Shown here: in pieces, positions 18,739 through 29,004 of the stretch
Layout: every line of letters starts with the position of its first letter
How positions within the stretch are numbered: position 1 is the stretch's first letter
NCBI RefSeq assembly: GCF_030694325.1
Contig: NZ_JAUXYO010000201.1
Coordinates: 1-58,603 of the forward strand
Length of the DNA: 58,603 bases
Direction of reading: 5' to 3'
Origin: Allobosea sp.
GTDB lineage: Bacteria > Pseudomonadota > Alphaproteobacteria > Rhizobiales > Beijerinckiaceae
Program-made: the position numbers and the translations under genes
Notes under the pieces: generated by a model
Databases searched by the model: none
Told to the model about the DNA's origin: nothing
Seen by the model: the letters and a program-made list of their open reading frames with translations, nothing else

Positions 18739-19764
18739 TCAGGACAGTTTGGTCTTGAGCTTGAGGAAGCGCATCGTCCGCTCGGCGGTGGCCGGGTCGA
18801 GCGCGGCATAGGCCTTCAGGTCGTCCTCGGTCGCCGCCTTGGCGAACATCATCCGCCGTCCGCGCAGGCGCAGCACGGCGCCGAAGGCGTCCGTCGAGAT
18901 GCCGAGCGCGCGGCAGGTGACGGCGATGCCGCTGGCCTCTCGCTGCATCAGCACGCGCAGCGCCTGGTCGGTGCTGAGGCTGGCGACCTGCGCGAAGACG
19001 AGGGCGAGATGGAAGGCGCGGTCCTCCTCGGCCAGCATCGCGACGATCTCGTCGAGCGGACGGCGTCCGGCGCTGAGATCGGCCATCAGCAGCTTGATCT
19101 CCAGGCGTTGCTGGCGCGCCTGGCGGGCCAGGCTCAGGGCCTCGCTGGAGGGCTTGTTCCAGAGCCCGCCATCGTCGCCCATCTGCTCGACGATGCGCAT
19201 GACGCGCTCGGCGCGGTTCGGCGTCAGGTCTGAGCGCGAGGAGAGGGCGAGGCCGATCTGGCCGTCCTGCCCGCCGCGCTCGATCAGCCGGTCGAAGCCC
19301 TTTTCCGAGAGGCTCGCGCCCTCGTTCGCGCTGACGGTGTGCAGCACATCGCGGTCGCCGCGCTCGACCAGGATGTCGGTGACGCCTTCGGACAGGCGCG
19401 CGCGTTCCGCGATCGCCACGAGATGGCGCTGCGACTGCGTCACCGCGATCGCGGCGAGATCGGTGTCCGTCAGCACCGGGGAGAGCTTGAGCACGAGGCG
19501 CGCCACATCCGCGTCCGGATCGGACGCGAGCGATACGGCGACGTCGCGCGGCAGGGTCGGCGTCTCGGCGACACGGTCGGCATAGTCGCGCCGCGCCTCG
19601 GTCTCCAGATGGGGCAGCGATTTCAGCGCGATGTCGCCGTAATGCGACTGCGACGCCTCGTTGGGGCTCTCGTCGAGCAGGAACAGGTCGGTGACCGCGT
19701 TCAGCAGTTGCCGCCGGCTTTCCGACGACATTTCGGCAGGCATTCGGGAGAGGGCGCTGAGCAT
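18739..19764 (-). CDS. DUF2336 protein, copy 1
   Basis: A 341-residue alpha-helical protein of family DUF2336, rich in HEAT-like segments ('LASDPDADVARLVLKLSPVL', 'LVERGDRDVLHTVSANEGA'). No catalytic motif is visible. It is a clear paralogue of the next gene (same length, colinear motifs), so the pair arose by tandem duplication. Some DUF2336 proteins in alphaproteobacteria carry regulatory domains; here only the repeat part is present. Confidence 0.85.
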   Translation of the reverse strand: MLSALSRMPAEMSSESRRQLLNAVTDLFLLDESPNEASQSHYGDIALKSLPHLETEARRDYADRVAETPTLPRDVAVSLASDPDADVARLVLKLSPVLTDTDLAAIAVTQSQRHLVAIAERARLSEGVTDILVERGDRDVLHTVSANEGASLSEKGFDRLIERGGQDGQIGLALSSRSDLTPNRAERVMRIVEQMGDDGGLWNKPSSEALSLARQARQQRLEIKLLMADLSAGRRPLDEIVAMLAEEDRAFHLALVFAQVASLSTDQALRVLMQREASGIAVTCRALGISTDAFGAVLRLRGRRMMFAKAATEDDLKAYAALDPATAERTMRFLKLKTKLS

Positions 19765-19863
19765 GGGGCGGTCCGGCGACAGGTCAGGAGCCCATCATAG
19801 CGCCTAGGGCTTGACCTTTGATTAAGATCACCACGCGTAAACCGGGTTATCTGGCGATCTCGG

Positions 19864-20889
19864 TCAGGCGACGCGGGCCTTCATTCGGATGAAGCGCATG
19901 CCGCGCGTGGCGGCCGCGGGCTCGATCTGGGCGTAGCGCCGCAGATCCTCATCCGTGTCCTTGTTGGCGAACATCAGGCGCCGCGCCCGCAACGCCAGCA
20001 CGGCCGCGAAACCGGGGATGCCGATATCGAGGGCGCGACAGGCCAGAGCGATCCCGCTGACGTCCCGCCGCAGCAAGGCGCGCAGCACCTGCTCGACGCT
20101 GATGTCGGAGACGCGCGCCAGGACCTGGGCGAGATGGTAGGCACGGTCTTCCTCGGCCAGCATGATCACGACATCGTCGAGCGGACGCGTCCCGCCCTTG
20201 AGATCGCCGATGAGCTGGTTGACCTCGAGCCGCTGGCGCCGCACCAGCCGCGCGATGGCGGCCGCTTCGCTGTCCGAGGCGATGTCGATATCACCCTGCT
20301 CGCCGAGCTCTGCCAGAACGCGCAGCACCCGTTCGGCGCGAACCTCGCTCAGGTCGGAGCGAACGGCGACCGCGAGCGGGATCGCGGCTTCCTCGCGGCC
20401 GCGGTCGAGCAGCTTCTCGAAACCCTCTTCGGTGAAGGCGGCGCCCTCGTTGCCGCCCACGGTCTTGAGCACGTCGTTGTCGCCGCGCTCGACAAGAATG
20501 TCGGTGATGTGTTCAGACAGCCGGACGCGCTCGGCGATGGCGGCGAGATGGTCCTGGGATTGGTTCAGCGCGATGGCGGCGAGGTCGCGGTCGGTCAGCA
20601 CGGGAGACAGCCGCAGCACCAGCCGCGCCACCTCGCCGTCCGGATCGCCGGCGAGCGCATTGGCGACGCTGCGCGGCAAATTGGGCTCGGCCGCGACCTC
20701 GTCGGCATAGCCTTGCCGCGCCTGAGGGTCGAGATGAGGCAGGGCGCGCAACGCGATCTCGCCGTAATGGTGCTTCGACAGCCCCGTCGGCTCCGGATCG
20801 CAGAAAAACAGGTCCGTCACCGCCTGAAGCAGCTTCCGGCGTGCGTCGGACGAGGTCTCCGCGGCGAGTTTGAACAGGGAGTGCAGCAT
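19864..20889 (-). CDS. DUF2336 protein, copy 2
   Basis: Also 341 residues from the ATG at 20889, paralogous along its whole length to the neighbour ('LAGDPDGEVARLVLRLSPVL', 'LVERGDNDVLKTVGGNEGA', 'ILAEEDRAYH'-type segments). The open frame extends 35 codons upstream but the paralogue's start and length support 20889. The two genes are separated by about 100 bp in the same direction. Function unknown. Confidence 0.85.
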   Translation of the reverse strand: MLHSLFKLAAETSSDARRKLLQAVTDLFFCDPEPTGLSKHHYGEIALRALPHLDPQARQGYADEVAAEPNLPRSVANALAGDPDGEVARLVLRLSPVLTDRDLAAIALNQSQDHLAAIAERVRLSEHITDILVERGDNDVLKTVGGNEGAAFTEEGFEKLLDRGREEAAIPLAVAVRSDLSEVRAERVLRVLAELGEQGDIDIASDSEAAAIARLVRRQRLEVNQLIGDLKGGTRPLDDVVIMLAEEDRAYHLAQVLARVSDISVEQVLRALLRRDVSGIALACRALDIGIPGFAAVLALRARRLMFANKDTDEDLRRYAQIEPAAATRGMRFIRMKARVA

Positions 20890-21056
20890 GACGCCCCCAA
20901 AGCCTTTCTCATGGTCGGCCGCCCCGCTGGGCGGCGGCCAATGTGACGCAGCCCGGCGACCGCGAAAACCATTGTCGGGGATTGGTATGAACAAAACCTA
21001 TTGCCGCAGCGTCAACGGCTTCGGCGGCGAACTGTCCCGGCGGTTCCGGCGTGGCT

Positions 21057-21803
21057 TCAGCCGAAGCGTTCCCAGCCCTGCGGCAGCAATCGTTCCTGGG
21101 GCAGGAAGCGCTCCTTGTAGGCCATCTTCGGCGAGCCCTCGACCCAGTAGCCGAGATAGACGTAAGGCAGGCGCAGCCGCCTGGCCCGCTCGATATGGTC
21201 CAGCACCATGAAGGTGCCGAGCGAGCGCGCCTCCAGCGACGGGTCGAACACGGAGTAGACCATCGAGAGCCCGTCGCTCAGCGTATCCGTCAGCGCCATC
21301 GCGAAGAGATCGCCCTGGCCGCGGCCGGTGAAGCCGCTGTCGGGGCCGCGGCGGCGATACTCGATCAGGGCGGTCTCGACATGGGTGTCCTCGACCATCA
21401 TCGCGAAATCCAGCGCCGACATCGTCGCCATCCCGCCATCGGGATGGCGCTCGTCGAGATAGGTCCGAAACAGCGAGTAATGCTCGGAGCGGGGCCGGGG
21501 CGACAGCCACTCGCCGACGAGGTCGCTGTTGTGGGACATCACCTTGCGGAAGCTTCGTGAGGGCCGGAAGTCATCGACCAGGACGCGCACGGAAATGCAG
21601 GACCGGCAGGTCTCGCAGGCCGGGCGATAGGCGATGCTCTGTGAGCGCCGGAAGCCGCCATGGCTGAGCACGTCGTTCAGATCGCGGGCGCGGGCGCCGA
21701 CGAGATGCGTGAACACCTTGCGCTCTTCGCGCCCGGGCAGATAGGGGCACGGCGTCGGCGACGTCAGGTAGAATTGCGGGGCATCCCGCAACGGGCGCGT
21801 CAC
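21057..21803 (-). CDS. bpt: Aspartate/glutamate leucyltransferase
   Basis: Transfers Leu from Leu-tRNA to N-terminal Asp or Glu of proteins, marking them for ClpS/ClpAP (bacterial N-end rule). The 248-residue protein shows '[20 protein letters not shown]', '[17 protein letters not shown]' and '[17 protein letters not shown]', as in Bpt proteins. The conserved Cys pairs near the N-terminus are intact. Confidence 0.95.
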   Translation of the reverse strand: MTRPLRDAPQFYLTSPTPCPYLPGREERKVFTHLVGARARDLNDVLSHGGFRRSQSIAYRPACETCRSCISVRVLVDDFRPSRSFRKVMSHNSDLVGEWLSPRPRSEHYSLFRTYLDERHPDGGMATMSALDFAMMVEDTHVETALIEYRRRGPDSGFTGRGQGDLFAMALTDTLSDGLSMVYSVFDPSLEARSLGTFMVLDHIERARRLRLPYVYLGYWVEGSPKMAYKERFLPQERLLPQGWERFG

Positions 21804-21904
21804 GTCAGGTTCGCTCCGGCATCGGGGTCGAACCGGAGTTTAGCAGCAGCCTCGTCGGCAACAAGGCCCGGCTGCGGATGCGCAGCGGCTTGGCGCGCCA
21901 CATC

Positions 21905-21935
21905 TTGATCGCCGTCGATCTGACGGCATATATGC
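21905..21935 (+). promoter_or_regulatory. Putative promoter and operator of the PIN/RHH pair
   Basis: TTGATC (21905-21910) is followed after 18 bp by TATATG (21929-21934), which would place the transcription start at about the ATG at 21940. A perfect 10-bp palindrome GCATATATGC (21926-21935) covers the -10 box. No ribosome-binding site precedes the ATG. Together this suggests a leaderless, autorepressed toxin-antitoxin mRNA; that is inference. Confidence 0.4.
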
Positions 21936-21939
21936 TATC

Positions 21940-22362
21940 ATGAAGATCGCGATCGTGATCGATACCAATGTATTCGTATCCGGCCTGCGGTCGGAGGGCG
22001 GTGCTTCGCGTGCTGTTCTGCGCGCCGCGCTGCAGGGGGAGGTCGAGCCGCTGTTCGGGAATGCCCTTTGGCTCGAATATCGCGATCTGCTCTCTCGCCC
22101 GGTCTGGAGCGATCTCACCACGCCGCAGGAGCGCGACCAAGTCCTTGCGGCGCTGGCAAAGAGAGGGCGATGGGTCACGATCTACTTCGGGTGGCGTCCG
22201 AATTTGCCCGACGAAGCGGACAATCATCTGATCGAACTGGCGATTGCAGGGGGCGCTTCCGCTATCATTACACACAACCTGCGAGATATCGGGCGCGGTG
22301 AGCTGCGCTTCGGACGGCTCGCCATCCTCACACCCGCTCAGTTCCTGGAGGTGAAACGATGA
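21940..22362 (+). CDS. PIN-domain toxin (COG1569 type)
   Basis: A 140-residue PIN nuclease of the 'putative toxin component, PIN family' group. The first acidic residue is in 'IAIVIDTNVFVSGLRSEGG'; further acidic residues are in 'LWLEYRDLL' and 'LPDEADNHLIELAIAGGA', followed by 'AIITHNLRDI'. These give the metal site expected for an RNase. Its stop overlaps the ATG of the RHH antitoxin by 4 bp (ATGA), with the toxin first. The RNA target is unknown. Confidence 0.88.
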   Translation: MKIAIVIDTNVFVSGLRSEGGASRAVLRAALQGEVEPLFGNALWLEYRDLLSRPVWSDLTTPQERDQVLAALAKRGRWVTIYFGWRPNLPDEADNHLIELAIAGGASAIITHNLRDIGRGELRFGRLAILTPAQFLEVKR

Positions 22363-22598
22363 CGGTCATGACTATCAGGCTACCGGAGGAAACGGCATCG
22401 CGGCTCAAGTCGCTCGCGCAGAGCCGGGGGCTTAGCGTCAACAAGCTGGTCGAGCAGCTGAGTGCGCAGGCGTTGGCGGCGTGGGACACCGAAAACCATT
22501 TCCGTAGCGTCGCCGCGACGGGCGATATCGAAGCGGCCATGGCCGTGCTTGATCGACTGGACGCCGAAGCCACGCCCACTCGATCGGGGAGGCGGTGA
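22359..22598 (+). CDS. Ribbon-helix-helix antitoxin
   Basis: A 79-residue protein with an N-terminal ribbon-helix-helix ('MTIRLPEETASRLKSLAQ', then 'GLSVNKLVEQL'), which should bind DNA as a dimer, and a C-terminal helix suited to cover the PIN toxin. It is translationally coupled to the toxin gene. Probable operator: the palindrome just before the toxin start. Confidence 0.87.
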   Translation: MTVMTIRLPEETASRLKSLAQSRGLSVNKLVEQLSAQALAAWDTENHFRSVAATGDIEAAMAVLDRLDAEATPTRSGRR

Positions 22599-22628
22599 CA
22601 GGCGCTTGCCGCGCCTGCCGCCCTGACG

Positions 22629-23102
22629 TCAGGCCCGCACCACCACGAGCCCGGTGAGCAAATCGTGTCCGAGCCGCCGGTCGCTGCGGACGATGCCGCA
22701 AAGGATGTCGAGAACCCAGAGAGCTACCGTCGAGGCCGCGACGTAGAAGAGCAGGGCGTGCACCGCGGCCGCCAGCCCGTCCGGCCGGCCCCCGGTGGCG
22801 GTCTCGACGCGCAGGCCGGCCATCCGCATGCCCCAGGTCGCCTGGCGCGGGCCGCCGATCGTCAGCGCGGCGTAGCCAAGGGCGGTCGCCACCGTGGCGA
22901 TCGGGATCAGCAGCCAGGTTGCGCCGAAGGTGACGATGCCGAGCACCGCGAGCGCGAACCAGACCAGCGTGCCGAGGATGGCGAGGATGATGATGTCGCC
23001 GATCCAGGCGAAGATGCGCGACCCCAGGACGCCGCTGACATCCTGGACCGGTCGCTCGCCCATCGCGACGATCGGGGGCTGGCCGTAGCGGGTGTCGCTC
23101 AT
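22629..23102 (-). CDS. RDD family membrane protein
   Basis: A 157-residue RDD-domain protein with three or four hydrophobic segments. The family residues appear as 'GSRIFAWIGDIIIL' (R..D), 'GGPRQATWGMRMAGLRV' and 'DRRLGHDLLTGLVVV'. RDD proteins are of uncertain role; a few have been linked to ion exchange. Convergent with the RHH antitoxin gene. Confidence 0.87.
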   Translation of the reverse strand: MSDTRYGQPPIVAMGERPVQDVSGVLGSRIFAWIGDIIILAILGTLVWFALAVLGIVTFGATWLLIPIATVATALGYAALTIGGPRQATWGMRMAGLRVETATGGRPDGLAAAVHALLFYVAASTVALWVLDILCGIVRSDRRLGHDLLTGLVVVRA

Positions 23103-23158
23103 CTGAAATCGTATCCTGTTCTCGTCCGGGCCGGTGCGGCCCTGGACATAATGTTTGG

Positions 23159-24418
23159 TCAGCGTCCCGGTTCCGCAAGGTCGCGGCCGGCGAGCCCGCG
23201 CGGCAGCACGCGATGGGGCGCGAAGCCGCTCTCGCGCAGGGCGGCTTCGATCGCGGCCGAGTGGGCGCTGCCGCGGGTCTCGACGGTGACGTCGAGCGTC
23301 ACGCCCTTCGCCGGCACGTCGAGGAAGAGCCGGCCATGGCTGACCTCGAGGATGTTGGCGCCCTGCTCGCCGAGCAGGCTCGCGACCTTGCCGAGCAGGC
23401 CCGGCCGGTCGGCCGTGGTGAGGCGGAAGGCGACGATGCGGTCCTCGCGCTCGAGCTCGCGCACCATGATCGCGGCCAGCAGGCGGGTGTCGATATTGCC
23501 GCCGCAGAGCAACAGCCCGACCTTGCGCCCGGCATAGCGCCCCGGCTCCTTCAGCATGGCGGCGAGCCCGGCCGCGCCGGCGCCTTCTGCGAGACTGTGT
23601 TGAAGACTCGCATAGGCATAGACGGCGCGCTCGATCAGATCCTCGCCGACCAGCACGATGTCGGAAACCAGGCTGGAGACGATCGGCAGGGTCTGGACGC
23701 CGACCGTCTTGACCGCGATGCCCTCCGCCAGAGTCGGCCCGCCGACGGGCAGGTCGTCGGCATTGATGGCGTTGAAGAAGGAGGGGTAGAGCGCCGCCTC
23801 CACCCCGATCAGCTCGATCGACGGCTTCAGCGCCTTGGCGGCGACCGCATTGCCCGCCATCAGCCCGCCGCCGCCGAGCGGAATGATCAGCACCTCCAGA
23901 TCGGGATCGTCCTCCAGCATCTCATGGGCGATCGTGCCCTGGCCCGCCATCACCGCGGGGTCGTCATAGGGATGCACGAAGACCAGTTCCTCGGCCCCCG
24001 CGAGTTCACGCGCCTTCTGCGCGGATTCGTACAGCGTCTCGCCGTGCAGCACGACGCGTGCGCCATGCGAGCGCGTATTCTCGACCTTCACCAGCGGCGT
24101 CGTCTCCGGCATCACGATCGTCGCCGGAATGCCGAAACGCCGCGCGTGATAGGCCACCGCCTGGGCGTGGTTGCCGGCCGACATGGCGATGACGCCGCGC
24201 TCGCGCTCGTCCTCGTCCAGCGTCAGCAGCTTGTTGACCGCGCCGCGCTCCTTGAAGGAAGCGGTCGCCTGCATGTTCTCGTGCTTGACCAGCACGGTCG
24301 CGCCCGTGAGGTCGGAGAGGCGCGGCGCCGGCACCAGCGGGGTCCGCAGCACATGCCCCTCGATGCGCCGGGCCGCTGCCTCGACATCGGCGGGCGTGAT
24401 GGTGAAAGGCTCGCTCAT
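23159..24418 (-). CDS. ilvA: Threonine ammonia-lyase
   Basis: PLP enzyme converting threonine to 2-oxobutanoate, the entry to isoleucine synthesis. The PLP lysine is Lys56 in 'ATASFKERGA'; 'GNHAQAVAYHARRFG' and the glycine loop 'IPLGGGGLMAGNA' follow. The C-terminal 75 residues form one ACT domain ('FRLTTADRPGLLGKVASLLG'), suggesting allosteric control. At 419 aa it is shorter than the 514-aa E. coli IlvA, so it resembles the TdcB-plus-ACT type. The ATG 24418 (MSEPF) is preferred to the open upstream extension. Confidence 0.92.
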   Translation of the reverse strand: MSEPFTITPADVEAAARRIEGHVLRTPLVPAPRLSDLTGATVLVKHENMQATASFKERGAVNKLLTLDEDERERGVIAMSAGNHAQAVAYHARRFGIPATIVMPETTPLVKVENTRSHGARVVLHGETLYESAQKARELAGAEELVFVHPYDDPAVMAGQGTIAHEMLEDDPDLEVLIIPLGGGGLMAGNAVAAKALKPSIELIGVEAALYPSFFNAINADDLPVGGPTLAEGIAVKTVGVQTLPIVSSLVSDIVLVGEDLIERAVYAYASLQHSLAEGAGAAGLAAMLKEPGRYAGRKVGLLLCGGNIDTRLLAAIMVRELEREDRIVAFRLTTADRPGLLGKVASLLGEQGANILEVSHGRLFLDVPAKGVTLDVTVETRGSAHSAAIEAALRESGFAPHRVLPRGLAGRDLAEPGR

Positions 24419-24476
24419 GATGGGGGAGTCCGGTCTCTGGAAAGGGCGAGAGGGCAGGAGCGGAGAGGCAATGCGT

Positions 24477-25808
24477 TCAGACCGGCCGCGGCGCCAGCGC
24501 ACCATCGCCGAAGAAGCCGCCCGGACGCAGGATCAGGACCACGGCGAGCAGGGCGTAGACGGCGATGTCGCGCTGCTCGAGCGGCATCGTCGCCGACCAG
24601 AGCACTTCGAACAGGGCGATGCAAAGCCCGCCGAGCGCCGCGCCCGCCGGCGAGCCGATCCCGCCAAGGATCGCGCCGACCAGCGCCTTCAGCCCCAACG
24701 AAAAGCCCCCCGCGAAGCCCATCCCGCCATAGACGGCCGTGACGATGACCCCGGCCATGCCGCTCGCGGCGCAGGCCAGGATCAGCGCTCGATCCTGGAC
24801 GGCCCGCGGATCGACACCGAACAGCGTGGCGATGCGCGAATCGTCCGCGACCGCGCGCCATTGCCGGCCATAGGCCGAGCGCGCGATCAGCAGGACGAGA
24901 CCCAGCGTTGCCGCGAACCCCGCTGCCGCCACGCCCAGCCCCAGCGGCGTCGTGGTCACGACGAAGCTGCCGGCGCGCGCCAGCGGCATCGGCTCGTTCA
25001 GCACGGGCGGCAGCCAGCGCAGCCCCGTGCCCTGCGCCAGCCGCAGATATTCCGAGAGGGCCAGCGCGAGGCCCAGCGTGGCGATCAGCACCGCCTGGCC
25101 TCTGGCCCGGGCGAGGGGCCTCAGCACGAAGCGCCCCATCGCGAAACCGTGCAGGGCTGCGACGAGGATAGCGACGACGAAGGCCGCGATCAGCCCCGCG
25201 ACCGGCGTCGAGGCCGCGACGGAGACGAACAGGGCCGCCCCGACCACCGCGGCCGTCGCGCCCACCGCCGCGAACTCGCCGAAGCTCAGGAGAATGCGCC
25301 CGCTCAGGCCGTAGATCAGCGCATAGGCGCAGGCGAGCAGGGCGTAGATCGCCGCCGTGGGCAGGCCGCTGAGCCCTTGCTGCAGCCCATAGGCGAGGGC
25401 GGGCGGCAACTCGGGCAGCCAGAGCGGCAGCGGCGCGCCGGGATCGACCGGCGGATCGACGCGGTCTTCCAGATAGAAGCGGCGCAGCAGATAGAAGCTG
25501 GCGTCGCTCATCGGCTGGCCGTCGGATGCGATGCCGATCAGGCGACCAAGCCGCAAGCCCTGGCCCTCGCCGGCGAAGAGGCAGTCGATGCTGCGGCGGC
25601 GCACCGGTCCCTTCGGGGGGCCCGCCAGATAGATCATGCGCAGGATATGCGGGCGCGCGCCGGCTCCCGTGCGCTCGACGGTGATCAGCGTATCCGGCGC
25701 GTTCAGGGCGGGGATCGCCTGGCGGCAGAGCCGCTGCTGGTCGGTGTCGAAGCGCTCGCTGCAGGCGGCGAGCGCGAGAACCAGCAGAAGGGGCAAGGTG
25801 AGGCGCAT
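24477..25808 (-). CDS. LivH-like ABC permease with extracytoplasmic N-terminal domain
   Basis: A 443-residue protein in two parts. Residues 1-18 resemble a lipoprotein signal ('LLLVLALAACSE'), residues 19 to about 135 form a hydrophilic domain with several Cys, and from about 150 the LivH/branched-chain permease fold begins ('AIYALLACAYALIYGLSGR', later 'LKALVGAILGGIGSPAGAAL', 'VVLILRPGGFFGDG'). No LivM, ATPase or binding protein is adjacent. The start could instead be near 25865 (MMGRATRR), which would place the hydrophobic segment as an anchor. It may be a permease fused to a sensing or binding domain. Confidence 0.8.
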   Translation of the reverse strand: MRLTLPLLLVLALAACSERFDTDQQRLCRQAIPALNAPDTLITVERTGAGARPHILRMIYLAGPPKGPVRRRSIDCLFAGEGQGLRLGRLIGIASDGQPMSDASFYLLRRFYLEDRVDPPVDPGAPLPLWLPELPPALAYGLQQGLSGLPTAAIYALLACAYALIYGLSGRILLSFGEFAAVGATAAVVGAALFVSVAASTPVAGLIAAFVVAILVAALHGFAMGRFVLRPLARARGQAVLIATLGLALALSEYLRLAQGTGLRWLPPVLNEPMPLARAGSFVVTTTPLGLGVAAAGFAATLGLVLLIARSAYGRQWRAVADDSRIATLFGVDPRAVQDRALILACAASGMAGVIVTAVYGGMGFAGGFSLGLKALVGAILGGIGSPAGAALGGLCIALFEVLWSATMPLEQRDIAVYALLAVVLILRPGGFFGDGALAPRPV

Positions 25809-25951
25809 CGCGGCCGAGGCTAGCAAGAGAACGGCATCGTTGAAACGCCGGGTCGCCCGGCCCATCATCGTCGTCCACCCGTCAGGCGGGATGGCGTGGC
25901 TTTCCGGTCTTGGGCGGGGGAGGATCGCGGGGAGCCGCAAGGGAGCCTCAC

Positions 25952-26686
25952 ATGGATCGGGACGACATCTGGGACAGCGTCACAGCCCGATCCTACGACA
26001 CGCCGGGAATCGGCATGTTTTCGCCGGATGTGCTGGAGCCGACGGTCGAGACGCTCGCTCGGCTCGCGGGCGGAGGCCGCGCGCTCGAGTTCGCGATCGG
26101 GACGGGCCGCGTCGCCGTGCCGCTCAGCCGGCGCAATGTCCCCGTGGCCGGGATCGAAACGTCGCCCGCGATGATCGTGGAGCTGCGCAAGAAGGCCGAC
26201 GAGGCGACCATTCCGGTGGCTCTGGGCGACATGGCCTCGACGATCGTTCCCGGCGAGTACGCGCTCGTCTATCTCGTCTACAACACGATCTCGAACCTGC
26301 TCACGCAGGCCGAGCAGGTCCTGTGCTTCCGCAATGCGGCGCGCCATCTCAGGCCACATGGCTGCTTCGTGGTCGAACTCTGGGTGCCCGAACTGCGCAA
26401 GCTGCCGCCGGGACAGAACGCCGTGATCTGGCAGGCGGAGGCCGACTATATCGGGCTCGATACCTACGACACGCTGCACCAGCGGGTCGTCTCGCATCAT
26501 GTCAGGATGGGCGAGGGGCGGACGGCCGAGGTCTTCCGGACGCCGCATCGCTACATCTGGCCGGCGGAGCTCGATCTCATGGCCCAACTCGCCGGCTTCG
26601 TGCTGGAGTCCCGGCACGCGGACTGGGCCCGACAGCCCTTCACCGCCGAGTCGCGCTCGCACGTCTCGGTCTATCGCCTCGCCTGA
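25952..26686 (+). CDS. Class I SAM-dependent methyltransferase
   Basis: A 244-residue Rossmann methyltransferase. The SAM motif I region is 'ALEFAIGTGRVAVPLSRR', followed by 'VAGIETSPAMIVELRKK' (motif II acidic residue) and 'YALVYLVYNTISNL'. AGGGAG precedes the ATG at 25952. Its substrate cannot be predicted. It is convergent with hemB and divergent from the LivH-like gene. Confidence 0.88.
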   Translation: MDRDDIWDSVTARSYDTPGIGMFSPDVLEPTVETLARLAGGGRALEFAIGTGRVAVPLSRRNVPVAGIETSPAMIVELRKKADEATIPVALGDMASTIVPGEYALVYLVYNTISNLLTQAEQVLCFRNAARHLRPHGCFVVELWVPELRKLPPGQNAVIWQAEADYIGLDTYDTLHQRVVSHHVRMGEGRTAEVFRTPHRYIWPAELDLMAQLAGFVLESRHADWARQPFTAESRSHVSVYRLA

Positions 26687-26726
26687 AGCGGCGCGCTTGC
26701 CGCCCACGCCGGCGCGAGGCGCTGCG

Positions 26727-27776
<1,050 letters not shown>

Positions 27777-27948
27777 TGAGGCCTCCGTCGGCTGAGTGAT
27801 GCCGGCAGCGCCGGAAGCGACACCGTAGCACATCGGAACGGTTCCAAAAAAGAGCCTGTCCTCGCAACCGGCGCGGGCCGGGGGCGCGTTGACAAGCATC
27901 CCGGGCCCGGACCAGAACCGGGACCGACGCAGCAGGGAGCGCAACCGC

Positions 27949-29004
27949 ATGTCGCAGACCCCGGAGATCCTGTGCGAGCGGTGCGGCGCGGCGGGAATGG
28001 TCATCCTCGACCGGCCGAAGGCGCTCAACGCGCTCACCCTGCCGATGGTCCGCGAACTCGCCCGGGCACTCGACGCCTGGGAGCATGACCCGGAGGTCGA
28101 TCGCATCGTCGTCACCAGCACGAGCGAGAAGGCCTTCTGCGCCGGCGGCGACATCCGCACCCTGCACGATCTCGGCAAGGCCGGCCGCCATGACGAGATG
28201 CTGGCGTTCTGGGGCGAGGAATACATCCTCAACGCCCGCATCCAGAGCTATCCCAAGCCCTATCTCGCGCTGATCGACGGCATCGTCATGGGCGGCGGTG
28301 TCGGCATCTCCCTGCATGGCAGCCACCGCATCGCGGGCGAGCGCTATCTCTTCGCCATGCCCGAGGTCGGCATCGGCTTCTTTCCCGATGTCGGGGCGAC
28401 GCACGCGCTGCCGCGCTTGGCCGGCGCAGCCGGCATCTATCTCGCCCTGACGGGCGACCGTGTGGGGGCAGCCGACGCGCTGGCCTTCGGGCTCGTGACC
28501 CATGCGGTTCCGAGCGCACGGATGGCCGAGCTGACCGACGCCCTGACCCGTCGCGGGGCGCTGGACGACATCCTGGCCGCTTTCAGCCATGATCCCGGCC
28601 CGCCGAAACTCGCCGGCGAGCGCGAGACGATCGCCCACTGCTTCAGTGCGCCGACGCTGCCGGCGATTCTCGCCCGTCTCGACGACGCCGCCGCCACGGG
28701 CAGCGCATTCGCCTCCAAGCTGCGTCAGACGCTCGCGGTGAAGTCGCCGACCAGCGTCGCCATCGCCTTCGAGCAGATGCGCCGCGGCGCTGACCTCGAT
28801 TTCGCCGAGGCGATGAGGACCGAGTTTCGCATCGTCTCGCGCATCGCCCATGGTCACGACTTCTACGAGGGCGTGCGCGCCGTGGTGATCGACAAGGACC
28901 ATGCGCCGCACTGGCGACCGGCCTCGCTCGACGCGGTCGATCCCGCGCAGATCGAGGCTTATTTCGCCCCGCTGGGCGCCGCCGAGCTGGAGCTGGCCTC
29001 CTGA
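27949..29004 (+). CDS. 3-hydroxyisobutyryl-CoA hydrolase
   Basis: A crotonase-fold thioesterase of valine breakdown, 351 residues. 'KAFCAGGDIRTLHDLG' and 'MGGGVGISLHGSHRIAGER' form the oxyanion-hole regions, and 'FAMPEVGIGFFPDVGATHAL' is characteristic of the hydrolase rather than of plain enoyl-CoA hydratases. AGGGAG lies 10 nt before ATG 27949. The stop shares one base with the start of the DUF6163 gene. Confidence 0.9.
   Translation: MSQTPEILCERCGAAGMVILDRPKALNALTLPMVRELARALDAWEHDPEVDRIVVTSTSEKAFCAGGDIRTLHDLGKAGRHDEMLAFWGEEYILNARIQSYPKPYLALIDGIVMGGGVGISLHGSHRIAGERYLFAMPEVGIGFFPDVGATHALPRLAGAAGIYLALTGDRVGAADALAFGLVTHAVPSARMAELTDALTRRGALDDILAAFSHDPGPPKLAGERETIAHCFSAPTLPAILARLDDAAATGSAFASKLRQTLAVKSPTSVAIAFEQMRRGADLDFAEAMRTEFRIVSRIAHGHDFYEGVRAVVIDKDHAPHWRPASLDAVDPAQIEAYFAPLGAAELELAS

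Noticed and set aside
27835..27845. Palindrome GGAACGGTTCC upstream of hemB, considered as an EcfG promoter
   Set aside because: No CGTT at the 16-17 bp distance on either strand; only a short palindrome remains.
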